Origin: Pteria penguin
Taxonomy: Eukaryota; Mollusca; Bivalvia; Pterioida; Pteriidae
Direction of reading: 5' to 3'
Assembly (NCBI GenBank): GCA_035048485.1
Contig: CM068582.1
Span: forward strand, 39,033,096 to 39,097,095
DNA length: 64,000 nucleotides
Positions 34,101 through 46,751 of the stretch are shown one piece after another. A program made the position numbers and the translations under genes. Every line of letters begins with the position of its first letter. Position 1 is the first letter of the stretch. The notes beneath the pieces were generated by a model. The model had not been told where the DNA came from, did no database searches, and saw only the letters and a program-made list of their open reading frames with translations.

Positions 34101-37100
34101 GTATGACCTTGGGTCAAGATGGGTCCTAAATAACAATTCCATGAAATATTATTGAAAACAATGCATAGGGAAAGAATTAATAGCCCACACAAGCTTATAC
34201 CGGACGCTGGATGGACTGTGCCATAACATAATACGCCCCGTCTTAAGACAGGCGTATAAAAATGAAGTAAGTAAACGAATGAATTTAATTCTACTTTTAT
34301 ATAAAACTGTGGCATAGGTCAAATAGTGTAAGTTGTGATCAGTAAGTTACTTTTATCATTGTGAGCTAGTGCTGACTTCTTTAAAATCAATCATCATTGA
34401 CAACTAAAAGAACATTTGACCATGCTCCAAGCAGTTTACTGTTTGATGAACAAATAATAATATACCAAATTTGGGTGACAAATAATCAAAAGGTGAGGCA
34501 AGGCTGTAAATGGCGTGGCTTTATCATTTATCAATGAACTGAAAAAGTTTATTTGCTACAGATGTGCTTGAGAAGTAAAAAATTGTTCAGATGAACAGGT
34601 CAATTATAACATAATTTGGGAATCTGTTCCATAATTTTTTTTCAATGTCCATTGCACAGATTTTCAGATTATCCGTGCAAAATAACTTAAGATCAATGGA
34701 TTTGATTTTCCAGACTGCCAGGGCACAGATTAAAGAAACATCACAGTAATTATGTACCTGAGATACAGAAATTGTATGTATAGGTCCAGAACATAATGAA
34801 AGTTGTTGTGAGTAGAGATCTATATGCTTCACACTTAAAGAACACCCTGGCCTCATTTTGTATGAAGTTGATTGAAATGAGCTATGTAAATGAAAATAAG
34901 GTAGTGCACAGAGAAACCTGCTTGTAAGATTATCCTATCATGTGTGATTCAATGGCAGTGGTGGGTTCAGTTGGGGGGGGGGGGGCTCTTCCCCCTTCCA
35001 CCACATATTTACAAGTAAAAATCCAGATTTGGCATAAAAAAATGGCCGAGTAGTTTTTGACTAATACACATGTGGATCCCCCTTTTTGGAAATCCTGGAT
35101 CTGTCACTGCATCGAATGTCCATCTTTTCCAGTTAGGTGTTTTTAATTTTTATTTATACTGATTTGTATAATTAAGGGCTAGATTTGTTATTCAAATTAT
35201 GCAATGAGATTGATGAACTAAAAGCAACAGTGTTCCATGCAGCACATTATCCATTTGGTAAAGGCTACATGCTGGGCTATTACGTTTTCCACATATGTCC
35301 TTAATTCTTAGTAACAACAGTGTATTGCAATGAAAATCGTTCGAGATTCTCAGCTGCTCTTCTCCCACTTTTGATATCGGCGGTTTGCGGAAATTCCAAC
35401 GTTTGATTAACAAAGTCTCTCTGACCCTCTCTCGCAAACTACCAATATCAGAAGTGGGAGAAGAGCAGAGAATCTCGGACTACAATAAAAACTGTAAAGT
35501 AGTCCCTAGACAAGTTGATTTAACCGTAGTTCGGGTAAAAGAAAGTACAAATAAAACACATTGTTATACATTTGTAGTTTAAAATGTGTTATCTTTATTA
35601 TTATATGAAATGTGCGAAAAACCCCATTTCAAAATGTGAAAATTAACAGAAAAGAGAAGAGACGAGGAAGTCGGCAATTTAGTAACACGTACGAATGTTG
35701 GTAAATACTATTCGGACATCCTCGACCTTTACGTAGGTACAAGTAAAGGGCGAGGTTGTTCCGAATGGGTCAACACGAGTATTGATCGTGAACATAAATT
35801 CATACACCGTCGTTTTCGCCGTGGCGGGGAGGGGACGTTTTCTAGAATTCACACGATTGTGGTCAAAACTTATCTTTATAAGAAAAGACTCTTACAATGA
35901 ATCGATTAAATCATTACAACTGTCCTCGCTAGAATAGACAAACATCGACACAGACATCACACTATTTCTTCAAAGGTTGTAGTTGGGCCATCTGACCTTT
36001 GGACTTTGAACACGATAACAGTAAGATACTCCTTGATAAGGAGTATCTTAAAAAGGTGGTCAGGAATTTATAATAACAAGTGGTCTAGAACCGAGTTAAT
36101 TACATATTTTCATACCATATATTTTTCAAAACTAATGTAAGTATTTGATATTTTCAAACAAATTACAGAACAGGATAGAAATAGGGCACCGCTAAACCAG
36201 TACATGATACGCCTGCATTTCATTATCCTGAGGATCCTACAAACTAGAACTAAATATCTAATTGTGATAAGAATTACCTTTGATACTGGTAAAATAGTTC
36301 AGTTTTCTGTTTCTTCAATTCCTTGTAGGTTAATTACCCTTCTTCTCTGTGCATCCATCATTTTCCATGTTGACATCCCCTCCACTTCATAAATACACTA
36401 AATACGTTTGTATTAAATTTTGAGGAGACAGAAAATTCCTCTTCAGTATTCACATCTTCATAATGTCATCTTTCTTTCTACTAAGTTTCATCAAAATCCA
36501 CCAAAGGCTTTAGAAAGAGTTGTGAAGAAAAGGTAATTTACATAGAAAAATCTAAATCCAATGGTCATAACTACTGTAAATAATTTGGGACAGCATTTCC
36601 CTTCCAATATGCACATCTTCATTAGGTGTTCTTTGTCTGTACAAGTTTCGTCAAAATCCACGTAATGTTTTGGCGGAGTTTGCAAAGACACAATATTTTG
36701 CATAAAAAATCTAAGAAACTCAAAGTCCAAGAGCCTTAATTCTCATTTTTTCTAGACAGCATTCCCCTTCTAATCTGCACATCTTCATAAGGTTTTCTTT
36801 CTTAATACCAAATTTCATCAAGATGGTTTGGACAGACAGATGGACAACAACAGTATAGCATAATATGCCACATTTTTATGCAGATGTCTAAAAATTATCA
36901 AGAACATCGTGACAGAAAATTTTCTGTGGAGCCTTGACTTTACCTTGATTTTCTCATCCAGGAATGAGTACAGTTTATCTGGATTCAGTAGAGCTTTGGT
37001 TTGCTGATACAAAAATGTTTTATTAGCAGATCCACCTCCTTTTGCAATAAATAAGAAGTCATAGCGATTACTAGCAGTGGAGTAAATATCAATCTGTGCT

Positions 37101-40100
37101 GGAAGATTTGTACCTGTGTTCACCTCTTTATACATATCAATAGGTGCTACCTGAAATTATACCACATATCAAATACAGACATATCTAAGGTCTATCCTTT
37201 GTTTACTAATTGACTATTCAATGTCATCAATACAATTAACAGCTCTTGTGAGAAAGTAACAAATTAGTCATTCTTGCATAGCATCAGTGCACAGATTACA
37301 CAAATTTGCACAAATTTCAAAACTACGATGAAAGGGATATCCACTATGCACCATTATTGGGAAATGAAAAAAGTAAGACTGCAACTTTGGTAGGTATTTT
37401 GCTTTGCAAATTTATAGATATTATTTCCAGATGGATGTAACATCCTACAAAACTGAAAATGATATACAGCATCAGGGCAATCGTAATGCCATGCTATAAC
37501 ATAAATACAACACTTAAGGTGTTTTTTAAGAATAATTAATGCATACAACACATTAGAGTTTTTTATCAATTTTCATAAGACTGGATGTTACATGGAAAAA
37601 CTAAAGTTAACAACCTTGACATGGTAATTGCCTGGGCCCTGGATTTCAAGATTTAGGGCTAGAATTGTGCAACTTTTTCAAACTTCATATGTATAAAACG
37701 TGGTTATTTTCATATTTTATCAACACATTCATTATTGAGACCTACAGCATATTCATAATTCTGGTCAGATCCCTTATTCCTTTTTTCCCTACCTGGTTCT
37801 GGGTGCTACTTTAGCCCATCAATGAATCTCCACATTGTTTGGAGGTTTGAAATGAAAGTTAAGTAAAATTCAGAAGCAAAAGTGGCCACAGCTTCTGTTT
37901 TTTCATACTGTCAAGTGACCGAGATAATAAACAAATGTTTAACTGACATACAAGCAATATGGTCGGTAGCTTTCAGAGGCTCAGGAGCAAAATGTAGTCA
38001 CTAATTTTAGTCCCTGAGTAAACAACTTGTGATTTTGTCAGTTTCCTGATAGAAACCATGCAATAGGGAATTTGAATCAAGTCCATATATTATTGTTCAA
38101 TTAATTTAAATTTAAAGTAAATACTTGATCGCCGATACCTAATTCATGTTTTTTTAATACATATATTTCAAATCAATGAACATTTTACTCTTAAAGATTA
38201 CCTGAGAATATCTGAGATTTCTCTGAGTGTATGCATTGTATATTCCTTTAGAAAGATATTCTTTATCCTTGCCATCTGTCCACACATATTGCCCTTTTTT
38301 ACCTAGTAAAAAACCAAACTTGAAACTAGACAATTTATAAAAATCAAGTATTTTAAATATACTTGTATCTGGATTAATAAAACATGTCTACAAAATATTC
38401 ATAGACATTAAAAGAGCATTTAACTATGAAAATTTTCTAATATTATTTGAATATATGCCCCAGTTCGAAAATTGATCAATTAAGTGTTATATATCAAAGT
38501 ATCTTATCAATTTTTGTCATTATTGTTTTAAATAACATTTTCAATATTAGCAAAACTTCAGGAAAAGAAACTTGAGAATTCAAAATTCAGCAGCTGCAGT
38601 TACACATAACATAACACAGGAAATTCAATGATTATAACAGTGTTAACATTTCTTCATATCAGGTCAATTATATGAATCCTTTCCAATTGAAATTTCATTG
38701 ATTTTTCCTACAATTGGTCTAAATATTTCCAAAACGTTGATCTTTTAGCATTAAGCAACTGAGACAAAAAAAAATCCCAAAATGAAAAGGAACAGGCACC
38801 TTTGAAAAAACAGAAAAAATACACTTTATCAATTACATTGCAGAGTTGTGCAAATGCTTTGATCTATTGACATTCTCACCCATCACAATAGCAGTCCCTG
38901 TGTCTTGACATCCAGGTAAGATTCTTCCAGCAGCAACATTTGCATTTTTCAAGAACTCTAAGGCCACATACTTATCATTTTCTGATGCCTCTGGATCATC
39001 TAAGATGTTTCTCAATTGCTGAAAAGTATATTGTAGAAAAGATCATCAATTCAACAAACTATTAATATAGACATTTTTCAAATGAGCACAAAGAACACTC
39101 TTAGACTTCTAAAAGGGAAGAGCACTGTTTATAATAAAAATAAAAACACTCAAAATCACAGATTTTGGCTTCTTGTCCTTAATCAAATGATACATAGCTC
39201 TCTACTTATCTCATTTTGATCATTTGAAAAGGGCAAATAAGGTCAAAACTTTTGTGATTTTGAACATTTCTGTTTTTATTGTTTTCAAATGCATTAAATT
39301 TAATAGGAGTTACTTCCCTTTTCCTCAAATTTTGAGGTATATGACTAAATACTGGTACATAAATCAAATAAATTATTGCAAGAGATTTTTCCAAAGTAAG
39401 GATGCTTCCTGAGTTTTTGCAATTCTTATGCAATATTTGAACTTAATGTTTTCAATACAGACAACTTTTTCAAAATAATTCTGTAAGATCAGTGGAACTA
39501 TAGAGCAAAACCTACAGCTTCACCTCTAAGATGATAGACAAGAAAACTAACTCCAACTATATTCTAATCATATCAAACTGTGTAGATGAACATATAGAGT
39601 AAACTGGATTTATACTTATTACCTGACAATAAATTAAGATCCAAATTTACATAATGTGACTTAAAACTTTCAGTTTCAAAATATGTTTGTAATACCGAAT
39701 TCAAACATAAAGTATACTCTTTTTTCTTTCTTTCTTTCTTTTTTTTTTTTTTTGATACATCAATACTATTTCATCTTAACATGTGTTGAATATGTCAGAG
39801 AGTGGAAACCATATTATGATAAATATATCGTTAGAATATTGCAATCAATATATTGCAATGTGTTGCACAAACGTACAGCAAATTTCTTGCATTTCTAGTA
39901 AAATATAGGCCCCTCTCATTCAAACACTACTCTATGTTACCCTATAAATGTGAATATCATGGTTTTAACTTTAATCGCATAAAACCTTCATTAAGACTAA
40001 TGTATTACCACTAATTTTACATGACTTTATCAAGCCGGCGTGGCCTAGTGGTATCGCGTCGGACTCCTGATCGGGAGGCCGGGGTTTGAGTCCCGCTCTG

Positions 40101-43100
40101 GTCATGCTGGTGTTCTGTCTTTTGGATGAGACAGTAAAAACCGAGGCCCCGTGTCGTGGTATGCATGGCACGTTAAAGATCCCTCACTGCTTCGGGTGGG
40201 TCCGTTGCAAAGGTCAAAATTTGTATGCCCCGCATCAGGCAGATGCCGTCACCATATACGTGAAATATTCGTGGTGTGACGTAAAACAAAAATCAATCAA
40301 TCAATCAATCAATACATGACTTTATCAACAAGTAAGTGAGTGGTTTACCATCCAGTACACCATTTGAGTGCGTGTACCAAGAAAAACCGCAATAATTTGA
40401 ATGTTTCTGAAAACATGGTCATGGAAACTTATTTAGATTACGCCGAACAACGTAGCTTAAGTGAAAGTAACATTAATGGATAAAGCATCGGTATTATCTG
40501 TGAAATTTAGCAAAAACACAATTGAAATTGAGTATTCACTACTGTATGGTAAAATTCAGCAGGGCAGAACATTGCAAAAAATACACTGTCAGAGGAAAAG
40601 CATGTATTTTCAATATTCCAGGTCAAGTCCAAGGTAATGGTCAACAGTTTAACAGATGAAAGCTCTGGTCGCTTTGAATGTACATGTGAAATCCCTATCT
40701 TTAATATTTCAAAAGAAAAAGCCCATGTTAAAGTTTTGGAAAAGTAAGTCAAATCTCAAGGTCAAGGTCACAAGGTCAAAAGTCTAAAGTCAAATGAAAG
40801 GTCTAAGACTTGATATGAGGGCCCTATGTGTGTATCAAAGCCCTACCCTTATTGGTTCACAAGATGTAACTTTTGAAAAGAAGGTTAAAGTTCAAGGTCA
40901 AGGGTTATGGTATCCAATGAAAGCTCTTGACATGAGGACTTATGTGTGAAGAATCAAAGGTCTACCCCTACTGGTTCAAAAGATAAAGCCCAGGTTAAAG
41001 ATTTTGGAAAGTAATTCAAAGTCCAAGATCTAGATCAAGAAGTCAAAAGTCATGGTATCAAATGTAAGCTCTTTTCATGAGGAAGTTATATCTGAAGTAT
41101 CAAAGCCCTACCCCTATTGGTTCAAAAGATATATGCCCAGGTGTAAGTTTTTAAAAAGTAGGCCAAAGCCAATGGTCAAGGTCACAAAGTCAAAAGTAAT
41201 GGTATCAAATGAAAGCTCTTGTCATGAGGAACCTATGTGTGAAGTGTCAAAGACCTACCTCTATTAGTTCAAAAAATACACCCAAGGTTAAAGTTTTTGA
41301 AAAGTAGGACAAACTTCAAGATTAAGGTCACAAGGTCAAAAACTTTGGTACTCAATGAAAGGTCCTGGTACAAGAAATACCCCGTAAACATGTGAAATAT
41401 TAAAGCCCTGTCTCTAATGACCCTAAAGTTATGATCCTGGTTAAAGTTTTAGTTTACAGATGATGCCAACAACAACAACGAAGCCGACAACAATGATGTC
41501 AGGAGTATAACAATAGCTCTCTGGACATTCATCCCAGTGAGATGAAAATTCATGATAAAAGTTTTGCCATAAATGCATTCACTATTAAGAAATTAAATCA
41601 CCAAATACGAGATCTGTCTGCATCCTGAGAGATAGGAGATTTGGTGGTATAGACAGTAGTAAATTTACCACATCTGATTTCAACAGTTAGTCATCACTTT
41701 TCTTATCCTTTGACATTCTACAAGACAATTCAACCTTTTGGATGCATATATTTCAATTCATATAAATTTTAATGACTTCTTTTAACTTTGATACATGTAC
41801 ATGTATAACATAAAATACAAGTATCTGGTTTTCATATTACAATATCCTATTGCCTTGGAAATTATCACAATATACTGACATAAGTGAAAGATTATACATA
41901 TAAGAAGTTACTATGTTGCACTAAGCCACCAACGTCACCAAAAAATACTTGATATTCATGTACATATATGGCAAACCTTGATACGACCTCCTGTTACAAC
42001 ACTCACTTGACTTAAGTCATTATAGTATCAGTGAATATGAAATTGTAAAACAAGTATTCTGTAAGAATTGCTTAGGCAATACTAAGTCCCCTACCGGCAA
42101 ATGGAAAACTAAGACCCCCAAAACACACACACACACACACAAATTGGACGAATATCTGAATTTTAAAGAAATTTTCTAATTCCAAGGGACGTAATTCCGT
42201 CAAAAATCAGTGGATCGTAACAGAACTCGAACTTGATCTGTAACTCATGGTGGTAGACTCACACACCAAAAATTGGATGAATATCTACAAGCGTTTAGAA
42301 AAAAAGTCCAGAAAACGTGTGTGTGACTGACGGATGGACGGATTGCAAACCTATAATCCTTCGGCGATGCCGGTATGGGACTAAATATTTACAGGACAAT
42401 TGGTCTGATAACCTAGGACAATTCACTAGACCAAAGCAACTTTTACAAGACTGAAATCTGAATGCACATTAAGATGACAAAAAAAAATAAGTTTGAAACC
42501 AAAATCGCTTCTGGAAAACACTGGACAATCGGTCCAGAAATTTAAGATTATTTACCAGACTGGCATCAATATAATCGGACTTGTCCGTCGGTCCAACGAT
42601 ATTTCATTTTCACTGTAGTATTAACCAGCAAACTATATAAGTGTTTACCTGTAGATGAGATGATCTTAACAAGTGTGCCACATCAATCATAGCCTCCTCT
42701 GCTAGCCCAGTCAGAGCCTCTGGTTCAACATTGATTAACTTTTTGTCTTTTACATTAAAGGAAGAAACTGCACCATCTAAAAGTGAAATTCTTGTAAATT
42801 ACAATAATCCAGCATCACATTCATAAGACAGAAAAGTTACAAAAAGTAAACACTTAATGAAATTTTATGAAGAAATGATTAATTAATTAAAACCCTTAAC
42901 ACACATGTAAAATAACAAATCGTATCTCCATGATGAAATTATTTTAGCTGCATCTAATTTATCCTCAATAATTTATCTGATATTTTATAACACAAAATAA
43001 AAAGGAATCTATTCTCCAATCTTCACTGACAATTTCATTACATTTACATTAGAAAAATATTAATATGAATTAAACATTCAATCAAAATATAAGAGCATGT

Positions 43101-43365
43101 ATTATAATTTGTTGCATTACATGTGGTCCTATACTCTATTATCAAAGTTATACATGCATGTAAAAAGTCCTATCAGAAACAAAATACAGATAAGTATTTA
43201 CATACTGAGATGTTTAAGTTCTCTATATTCCCGTGTTGATGCATCACAGTCCAGTATTTCTTGGAAGTGAAAAGGTTTTACAGCAGCTGCTTGTGTGGCC
43301 TTGCTTCTAACACACTGTAATCCTACATAAACCTGCTGCAGGAGGGCCCGGCAGGACGCCATCAT
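25104..43365 (-). CDS. Class I [4Fe-4S] fumarate hydratase, copy 2 (complete)
   Basis: Same enzyme as copy 1 and complete: about 569 residues, close to the 548 of E. coli FumA plus a presequence. Coding exons are 43206-43365, 42649-42776, 38880-39018, 38202-38302, 36944-37150, 32599-32725, 31322-31512, 29908-30018, 29292-29498, 28432-28551, 26423-26540 and 25104-25204, ending in TGA. Exons 2-11 have exactly the lengths and phases of copy 1. The N-terminal domain holds Cys133, Cys252 and Cys346 for the [4Fe-4S] cluster. The C-terminal domain holds Arg421, the GPTTAGRMD motif (Thr467, Arg471), Lys491 in LAKGNRS, and the closing [15 protein letters not shown] motif. The first 30 residues (MMASCRALL...) lack acidic residues and look mitochondrial. 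AATAAA signals follow the stop by about 40 bp (near 25055-25073). Motifs stay closer to the bacterial consensus than in copy 1. The gene is head-to-head with the membrane-protein gene at 46960. Confidence 0.96.
25638..26083. mobile_element. TTAA-flanked TIR element, 446 bp
   Basis: TTAA at 25634-25637 and 26084-26087; TIRs AGTGCTATTAGAATG perfect on both sides, with the flanking CTTTAAAG also matching. Noncoding. In the last intron (12) of fumarase copy 2. Confidence 0.7.
27000..27940. repeat. Degenerate satellite-like array, about 170-bp unit
   Basis: Five to six units, each with AGATATC(C/T)TT, a CTGTATACCAAATATCAATTC segment split by variants, a TAATG(T/A)GC(A/G)GAAACTGC segment and AAGTCCAAGGGGGATAA. 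A related unit lies at 42140-42300. In intron 11 of fumarase copy 2. Confidence 0.75.
30722..31010 (-). mobile_element. tRNA-derived SINE, family A (full length)
   Basis: Inverted relative to 40033-40315, with the same tail (GATTGATTG...TTTTACGTCA) and the tRNA-like head near 30930-31005 (GAGTCGAACCCGGGACC as the B box complement). It lies in intron 8 of fumarase copy 2, in sense orientation. Confidence 0.83.
32071..32221. repeat. Near-perfect 68-bp inverted repeat with 15-nt loop
   Basis: Left arm 32071-32138, right arm 32154-32221, both starting at the outside with TATATATAGAATAAGTGTC. Only three or four mismatches near the loop. It lies in the 1.1-kb intron 7 of fumarase copy 2, so the pre-mRNA would fold into a long hairpin. 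Copy 1 has no such hairpin in its 106-bp intron 7. Likely a MITE. Confidence 0.88.
33870..34260. repeat. AGGTCA-rich repeat, inverted sense
   Basis: Two units with CTTTGCATGTTGTGACCTTG. The first contains TGACCTTTGACCT at 33945-33957, a perfect DR1 arrangement of AGGTCA half-sites. It ends with a CATAATACGCCCCGTCTTAA segment that also occurs near 3450. Confidence 0.7.
35341..35480. repeat. Inverted repeat, arms about 48 bp, loop about 42 nt
   Basis: The left arm carries CGAGATTCTC, GCTCTTCTCCCACTT and CGGTTTGCG. The right arm carries the complements CGCAAACT, AAGTGGGAGAAGAGC and GAGAATCTCG. In intron 6 of fumarase copy 2. Confidence 0.82.
36400..36850. repeat. Tandem repeat, about 175-bp unit
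   Basis: Units share CATTTCCCTTCCAATATGCA, CATCTTCAT, GTTTCATCAAAATCC and CATAGAAAAATCTAA segments. A second array of the same family lies at 44690-45080. In introns 6 and 1 of fumarase copy 2. Confidence 0.7.
40033..40315 (+). mobile_element. tRNA-derived SINE, family A (full length)
   Basis: The head GGCGTGGCCTAGTGGTATCG (A box) and GGGTTTGAGTCCCGC (B box) form a tRNA-like region, followed by a body of about 200 bp (ATGAGACAGTAAAAACCGAG, TCCGTTGCAAAGGTC) and a tail of GTGACGTAAAACA plus (ATCA)n. It is in intron 3 of fumarase copy 2, on the opposite strand. Confidence 0.85.
40620..41530. repeat. AGGTCA-rich dispersed repeat array
   Basis: Degenerate units of about 120-130 bp, each with (T)CAAGGTCA or CAAGGTCACAAGGTCAAAAG, a GTATC(C/A)AATGAAAGCTCTTG segment and CAAAGCCCTACCCCTATTGG. 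Related stretches lie at 21960-22230, 30350-30680, 33870-34190, 48970-49230 and 55020-55530. Noncoding; in intron 3 of fumarase copy 2. Confidence 0.75.
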
Positions 43366-43439
43366 CTTCTTGGCTAACATCGAAATGAAATAAATCCTAC
43401 TATCTTATCATAATCCTTTTATTTATAAATATTATGTAT

Positions 43440-43440
<1 letters not shown>

Positions 43441-43515
<75 letters not shown>
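43441..43515. repeat. (TA)n microsatellite
   Basis: About 72 bp of uninterrupted TA in intron 1 of fumarase copy 2. Shorter TA runs occur at 5489-5510 and 22549-22570. Confidence 0.95.
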
Positions 43516-43517
<2 letters not shown>

Positions 43518-44311
43518 ACTATAATCTTCTATGAGAAGAAGATGAATATGAAAGAAAAGAATGCTATTGATTTAGTTATATTAGTTAATTTTATCTATAC
43601 CTAGTTTCAACCTTTTAGTTTGACCTCATCCTCTAAAATTCTGAGCTGATGTTCACAATTAATAATAAACTGTAAGATATGGAATGGGTCACACATCACA
43701 CATCCTTTCTGCAATATATACTAATATTGTTGCTCAGTTGAGTTTTCAGGGTTAACATTTCTGTATATATTATAATTATCATAAACTGGATAAACAATAA
43801 GTTTATTCAATGGTAGTTATGTCTCATACACAGACAATGTCACAGTACATGTTCATGATTAATGATACGATACAATTACCATGGTATATATTTGTAACAC
43901 CTTCTCTAGAATGATTTGTTGGGCAAAAATATGCAGTCCACGCATGACTAACATTATAACAAAGCAGTTTTTCATTAAGGCACAGACTATAGGTTTCCAA
44001 ACACTCCTTCTGATGTAACTTCAAGTACAAAGGTCCCATGTAACAGTATTCATTGTCACATAAAAGGTCTATGCCCTTTCACAACTTCAAGTGGATCTGT
44101 TGCATGAGTCAAAATTCTTGACTTGGATGCAGAGCCATAGAAATCACAAATTTTATTTGATTTTTTTTTTTTGGTGGGGGGAAGGGGGGAGGGAGAAGGA
44201 GGCCTAACATATAGAAAAGAGATATCCAGGCAATCAAAGGCCTGTGGTCTTCAACACTGGCTAGAAATACATATAAAAACATAAATATTATAAGTGTTTT
44301 AACTTAGTGCA

Positions 44312-44545
44312 AAATGTGCACACTTCAACAATTTATGTCTTTTCAGTGATGCTCATAACCAAAACTGTGGAAATCCTAAGCTAAAACATTTGAAAGGCAA
44401 ACTGATATCGAAATGGACTTAAACATAAGAGCCAAAGACAACATCTAAGGATAAAGCTATGCATGAGGAAGATAGTCCTTAGTTTTTAGATCATTTACAA
44501 ACGGTTATTATGGTAAATTTGAAGTACTGATATATATATCAAGCT
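44312..44545. repeat. R3 copy, older and diverged
   Basis: Shares TTTATGTCTTTTCAGTGATGC, the GCTATGCATGAGG segment and the following TCCTTAGTTTTTAG with the copy at 8567; the far end is lost. In intron 1 of fumarase copy 2. Confidence 0.65.
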
Positions 44546-44552
44546 AAGACAG

Positions 44553-44640
44553 AACAGGGGTGCGCCCAGGGCGGTAGTCGAACCCAGGACCTCTCGATCA
44601 AGAGCCGAGCACCTTATCCACTAGGCCACACTGGCTTCCC
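44553..44640 (-). mobile_element. SINE family A fragment (tRNA-like head)
   Basis: Only the 5' part remains: the GTCGAACCCAGGACCTC B-box complement and CCACTAGGCCACACTGGCTT A-box complement. It is in intron 1 of fumarase copy 2. Confidence 0.75.
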
Positions 44641-44689
44641 CCCTCCAAACCTCATTTCATAAATACACTGACTACAATTGTATCAAATA

Positions 44690-45080
44690 TAATGAAGTCT
44701 TTCTTTATACCATGTTTTATCAAAATCCGCCAAAGGATTGAGGAGTTGAAAAGACAAGGTATTTTGCATAGAAATATCTAAGTCCAAGGGTCATAACTCC
44801 TGTACATTTGTTGGGGCAACATTTCCCTTCCAATATGCATATCTTCATATGATGTTCTTTCCTTGTACAATGTGTCATCAAAATATCCCAAAAGAAAGGA
44901 TAAGTCCAAGAGCCATAATTCCTTTAATTTTTGTTGGACAGCACTTCCCTTGCAATATGCACATCTTCATATGGTGGTCTTTCATTGTACCAAGTTTCAT
45001 CAAAATCCCCTCAAAATGTTTAGGAGGAGTTGCAACATGATAGATGGAACAGATACATGACAGTGGTATCATATACCAAA
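44690..45080. repeat. Tandem repeat, about 175-bp unit (second array)
   Basis: Same family as 36400-36850, with CCCTTCCAATATGCATATC and TACCAAGTTTCATCAAAATC repeated. Open frames here are chance products of the repeats. Confidence 0.7.
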
Positions 45081-45245
45081 CTCAATGCAGGCGTGTAAAA
45101 AGTCACCAGCCACTTACTAAAGGCCAAATGGCCAAAAATTTGTGACATTCGTAAGTGTTTCTTCTTACTTATTTAATTTATATAATTACAGAATAGTATA
45201 GGGATTTACAAAATTACCAAAAAAGGTACAAGTAATTTTTGCCTG

Positions 45246-46382
45246 TCACTAAGGGTGAAACATTTACACAATTTTGTAAACGTTTACATGGAATATAATA
45301 AATGAAATGACACCATTTAAACATTTCAGCGAAAAATTGCATAAAACAACATTACAAAAGCTGAATTTATTTGGTGCTTGTTTGATTGTATTATATATAG
45401 CCTCAAAGCGCCAGATAGAACAGAAAAGCTCACAATTGAACAAAATATGAATTGAAAACATGAACACAATAAAACTGATTGCTTTGAGTCAATCATTTGA
45501 AATGTCGGCTATCCCAGTGTCCAAAATGATTTATACTTTAGAGTTCCTGCTTAAAAAATTAACGAACCATAAGTCTGACCTTATGTAATGTACCGGTCGG
45601 TCTGTGCATGACATATTCGACATTGGCAGAAAATAATATAGTCATAAGTAAGGGTGAAACTGGAGTCATCTAATTCAATGAATAAACAAGTCAAATATGA
45701 ACTTCAACATGTGTTAAAAAGTCAGTTACTATCACTTGCACAAAGTTATTCGGAATCAGGAAGAGTAGGCAAAGTCGATGGTGGCAGATCCGGAATTTTA
45801 ATATGTGAAGAAAGTGGCTCCTGTTTGATTTGAACAACACAGGTAGTCTCTGCTACATCATTTTGACGTTTGTTCCACATTTGAGGTTGGTTTACATGCT
45901 TGTTATGAAAAATCAACTTATCAATGGTGTTGGAATTAAGGTATGCCCTAAGTTTTGTAATTGTGCCACCGGCAGTGAAAAAAAAATATAAATAAAAGAA
46001 ACCAAACAAACAAAAACACTCTCAGACGACACAGAAATGAGAAGTTGCGGGCTGGCATAGTAGCTTCATACCTAATGACGCTTGCTTGGGATAATTATTG
46101 TGATTAACACTTCACCGTTTTAAAGGATTAATTGAAGTTGGGTTTCACAGACAAGTAAATGTACATATGAATTTCCTCGTCAACAGTAGGCGGAGTGATG
46201 ATTTCGCAATCGCCCTCGTAGTAACACCCAAGCAAATATGAAATGTCGTCCTGGCTTAGACGTACCCGTTTGCTGAAGGGTCATATTTCGTTTACACTTT
46301 TTAGAATTTTTGTAAACATTTACTGTCAGAAACCACACTGTCACCGTTTACAAGTGTTAACGTTTCACACTTACCTGTTACA
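45246..46382 (-). mobile_element. hAT-type element remnant keeping the C-terminal dimerisation domain
   Basis: One end reads CACTAAGGGTGAAACATTTAC and the other ends GTTTCACACTTA, forming TIRs. On the minus strand, 45746-46009 encodes TAGGTITKLRAYLNSNTIDK followed by LIFHNKH, the pattern of the hAT transposase C-terminal dimerisation region, then a Pro-rich tail. The catalytic core is absent. An extra insertion of about 390 bp occupies 45320-45710. The element lies between fumarase copy 2 and the shared promoter and matches 56260-56994 in inverted orientation. Confidence 0.75.
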
Positions 46383-46751
46383 CTATATACTGGATGCGAT
46401 GTCCCATTTTTTATCGACAAGGTTTTCCCAACGCAAAATACAAAACAATGGATTCGGAACGGTGGTGGTGAGGCATAAGCTCGACTATATTAATAGAAAA
46501 TTGATCACTAACACAGTCCTTGGTTCTGTCTGACAAGCTGCCACCTGGTTAATTTTTATTGTACTTCACCGAACCGTTTCAACAGCAATAGAAATTATTA
46601 CCTGATAAGAAGCCTTCAGAGAATGTCATGGACAGAGATCTGCATGATGACTTTATAGAATGGAACATTAATGATTAACCCTAACCAGAACTTCATACAT
46701 TATGCACATACTGGTGTAAATTACTTAAATTGCTTTAAGATAAAAACTCAC

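Larger units (their letters stand above)
32726..36943. other. Intron 6 of fumarase copy 2
   Basis: 4.2 kb against 303 bp in copy 1. The growth is from repeats: an AGGTCA-rich block (33870-34260), a hairpin (35341-35480), a (G)n run near 34974-34985 and the 175-bp tandem array (36400-36850). Nothing coding recognised. Confidence 0.65.
39019..42648. other. Intron 3 of fumarase copy 2
   Basis: Contains a poly-pyrimidine run (39720-39755), SINE A (40033-40315), the AGGTCA array (40620-41530), a short (CA)n at 42122-42141 and one unit of the 170-bp satellite family (42140-42300). Positions 41690-42010 keep similarity to 7720-8020 in copy 1 (CATGTACATGTATA..., CACCAACGTCACC), ancestral intron sequence shared by both copies. 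Confidence 0.65.

Noticed and set aside
40036..40105. Possible tRNA gene
   Set aside because: The tRNA-like head is followed by a SINE body and (ATCA)n tail, and the same unit recurs at 30722, 44553 and 63606.
25104..43365. Bacterial contamination as the source of class I fumarase
   Set aside because: The gene has eleven spliceosomal introns in the coding region, animal repeats in the introns, and a presequence.
46243..46533. 96-residue plus-strand frame near the shared promoter
   Set aside because: Mostly antisense to the end of the hAT remnant; no independent support.
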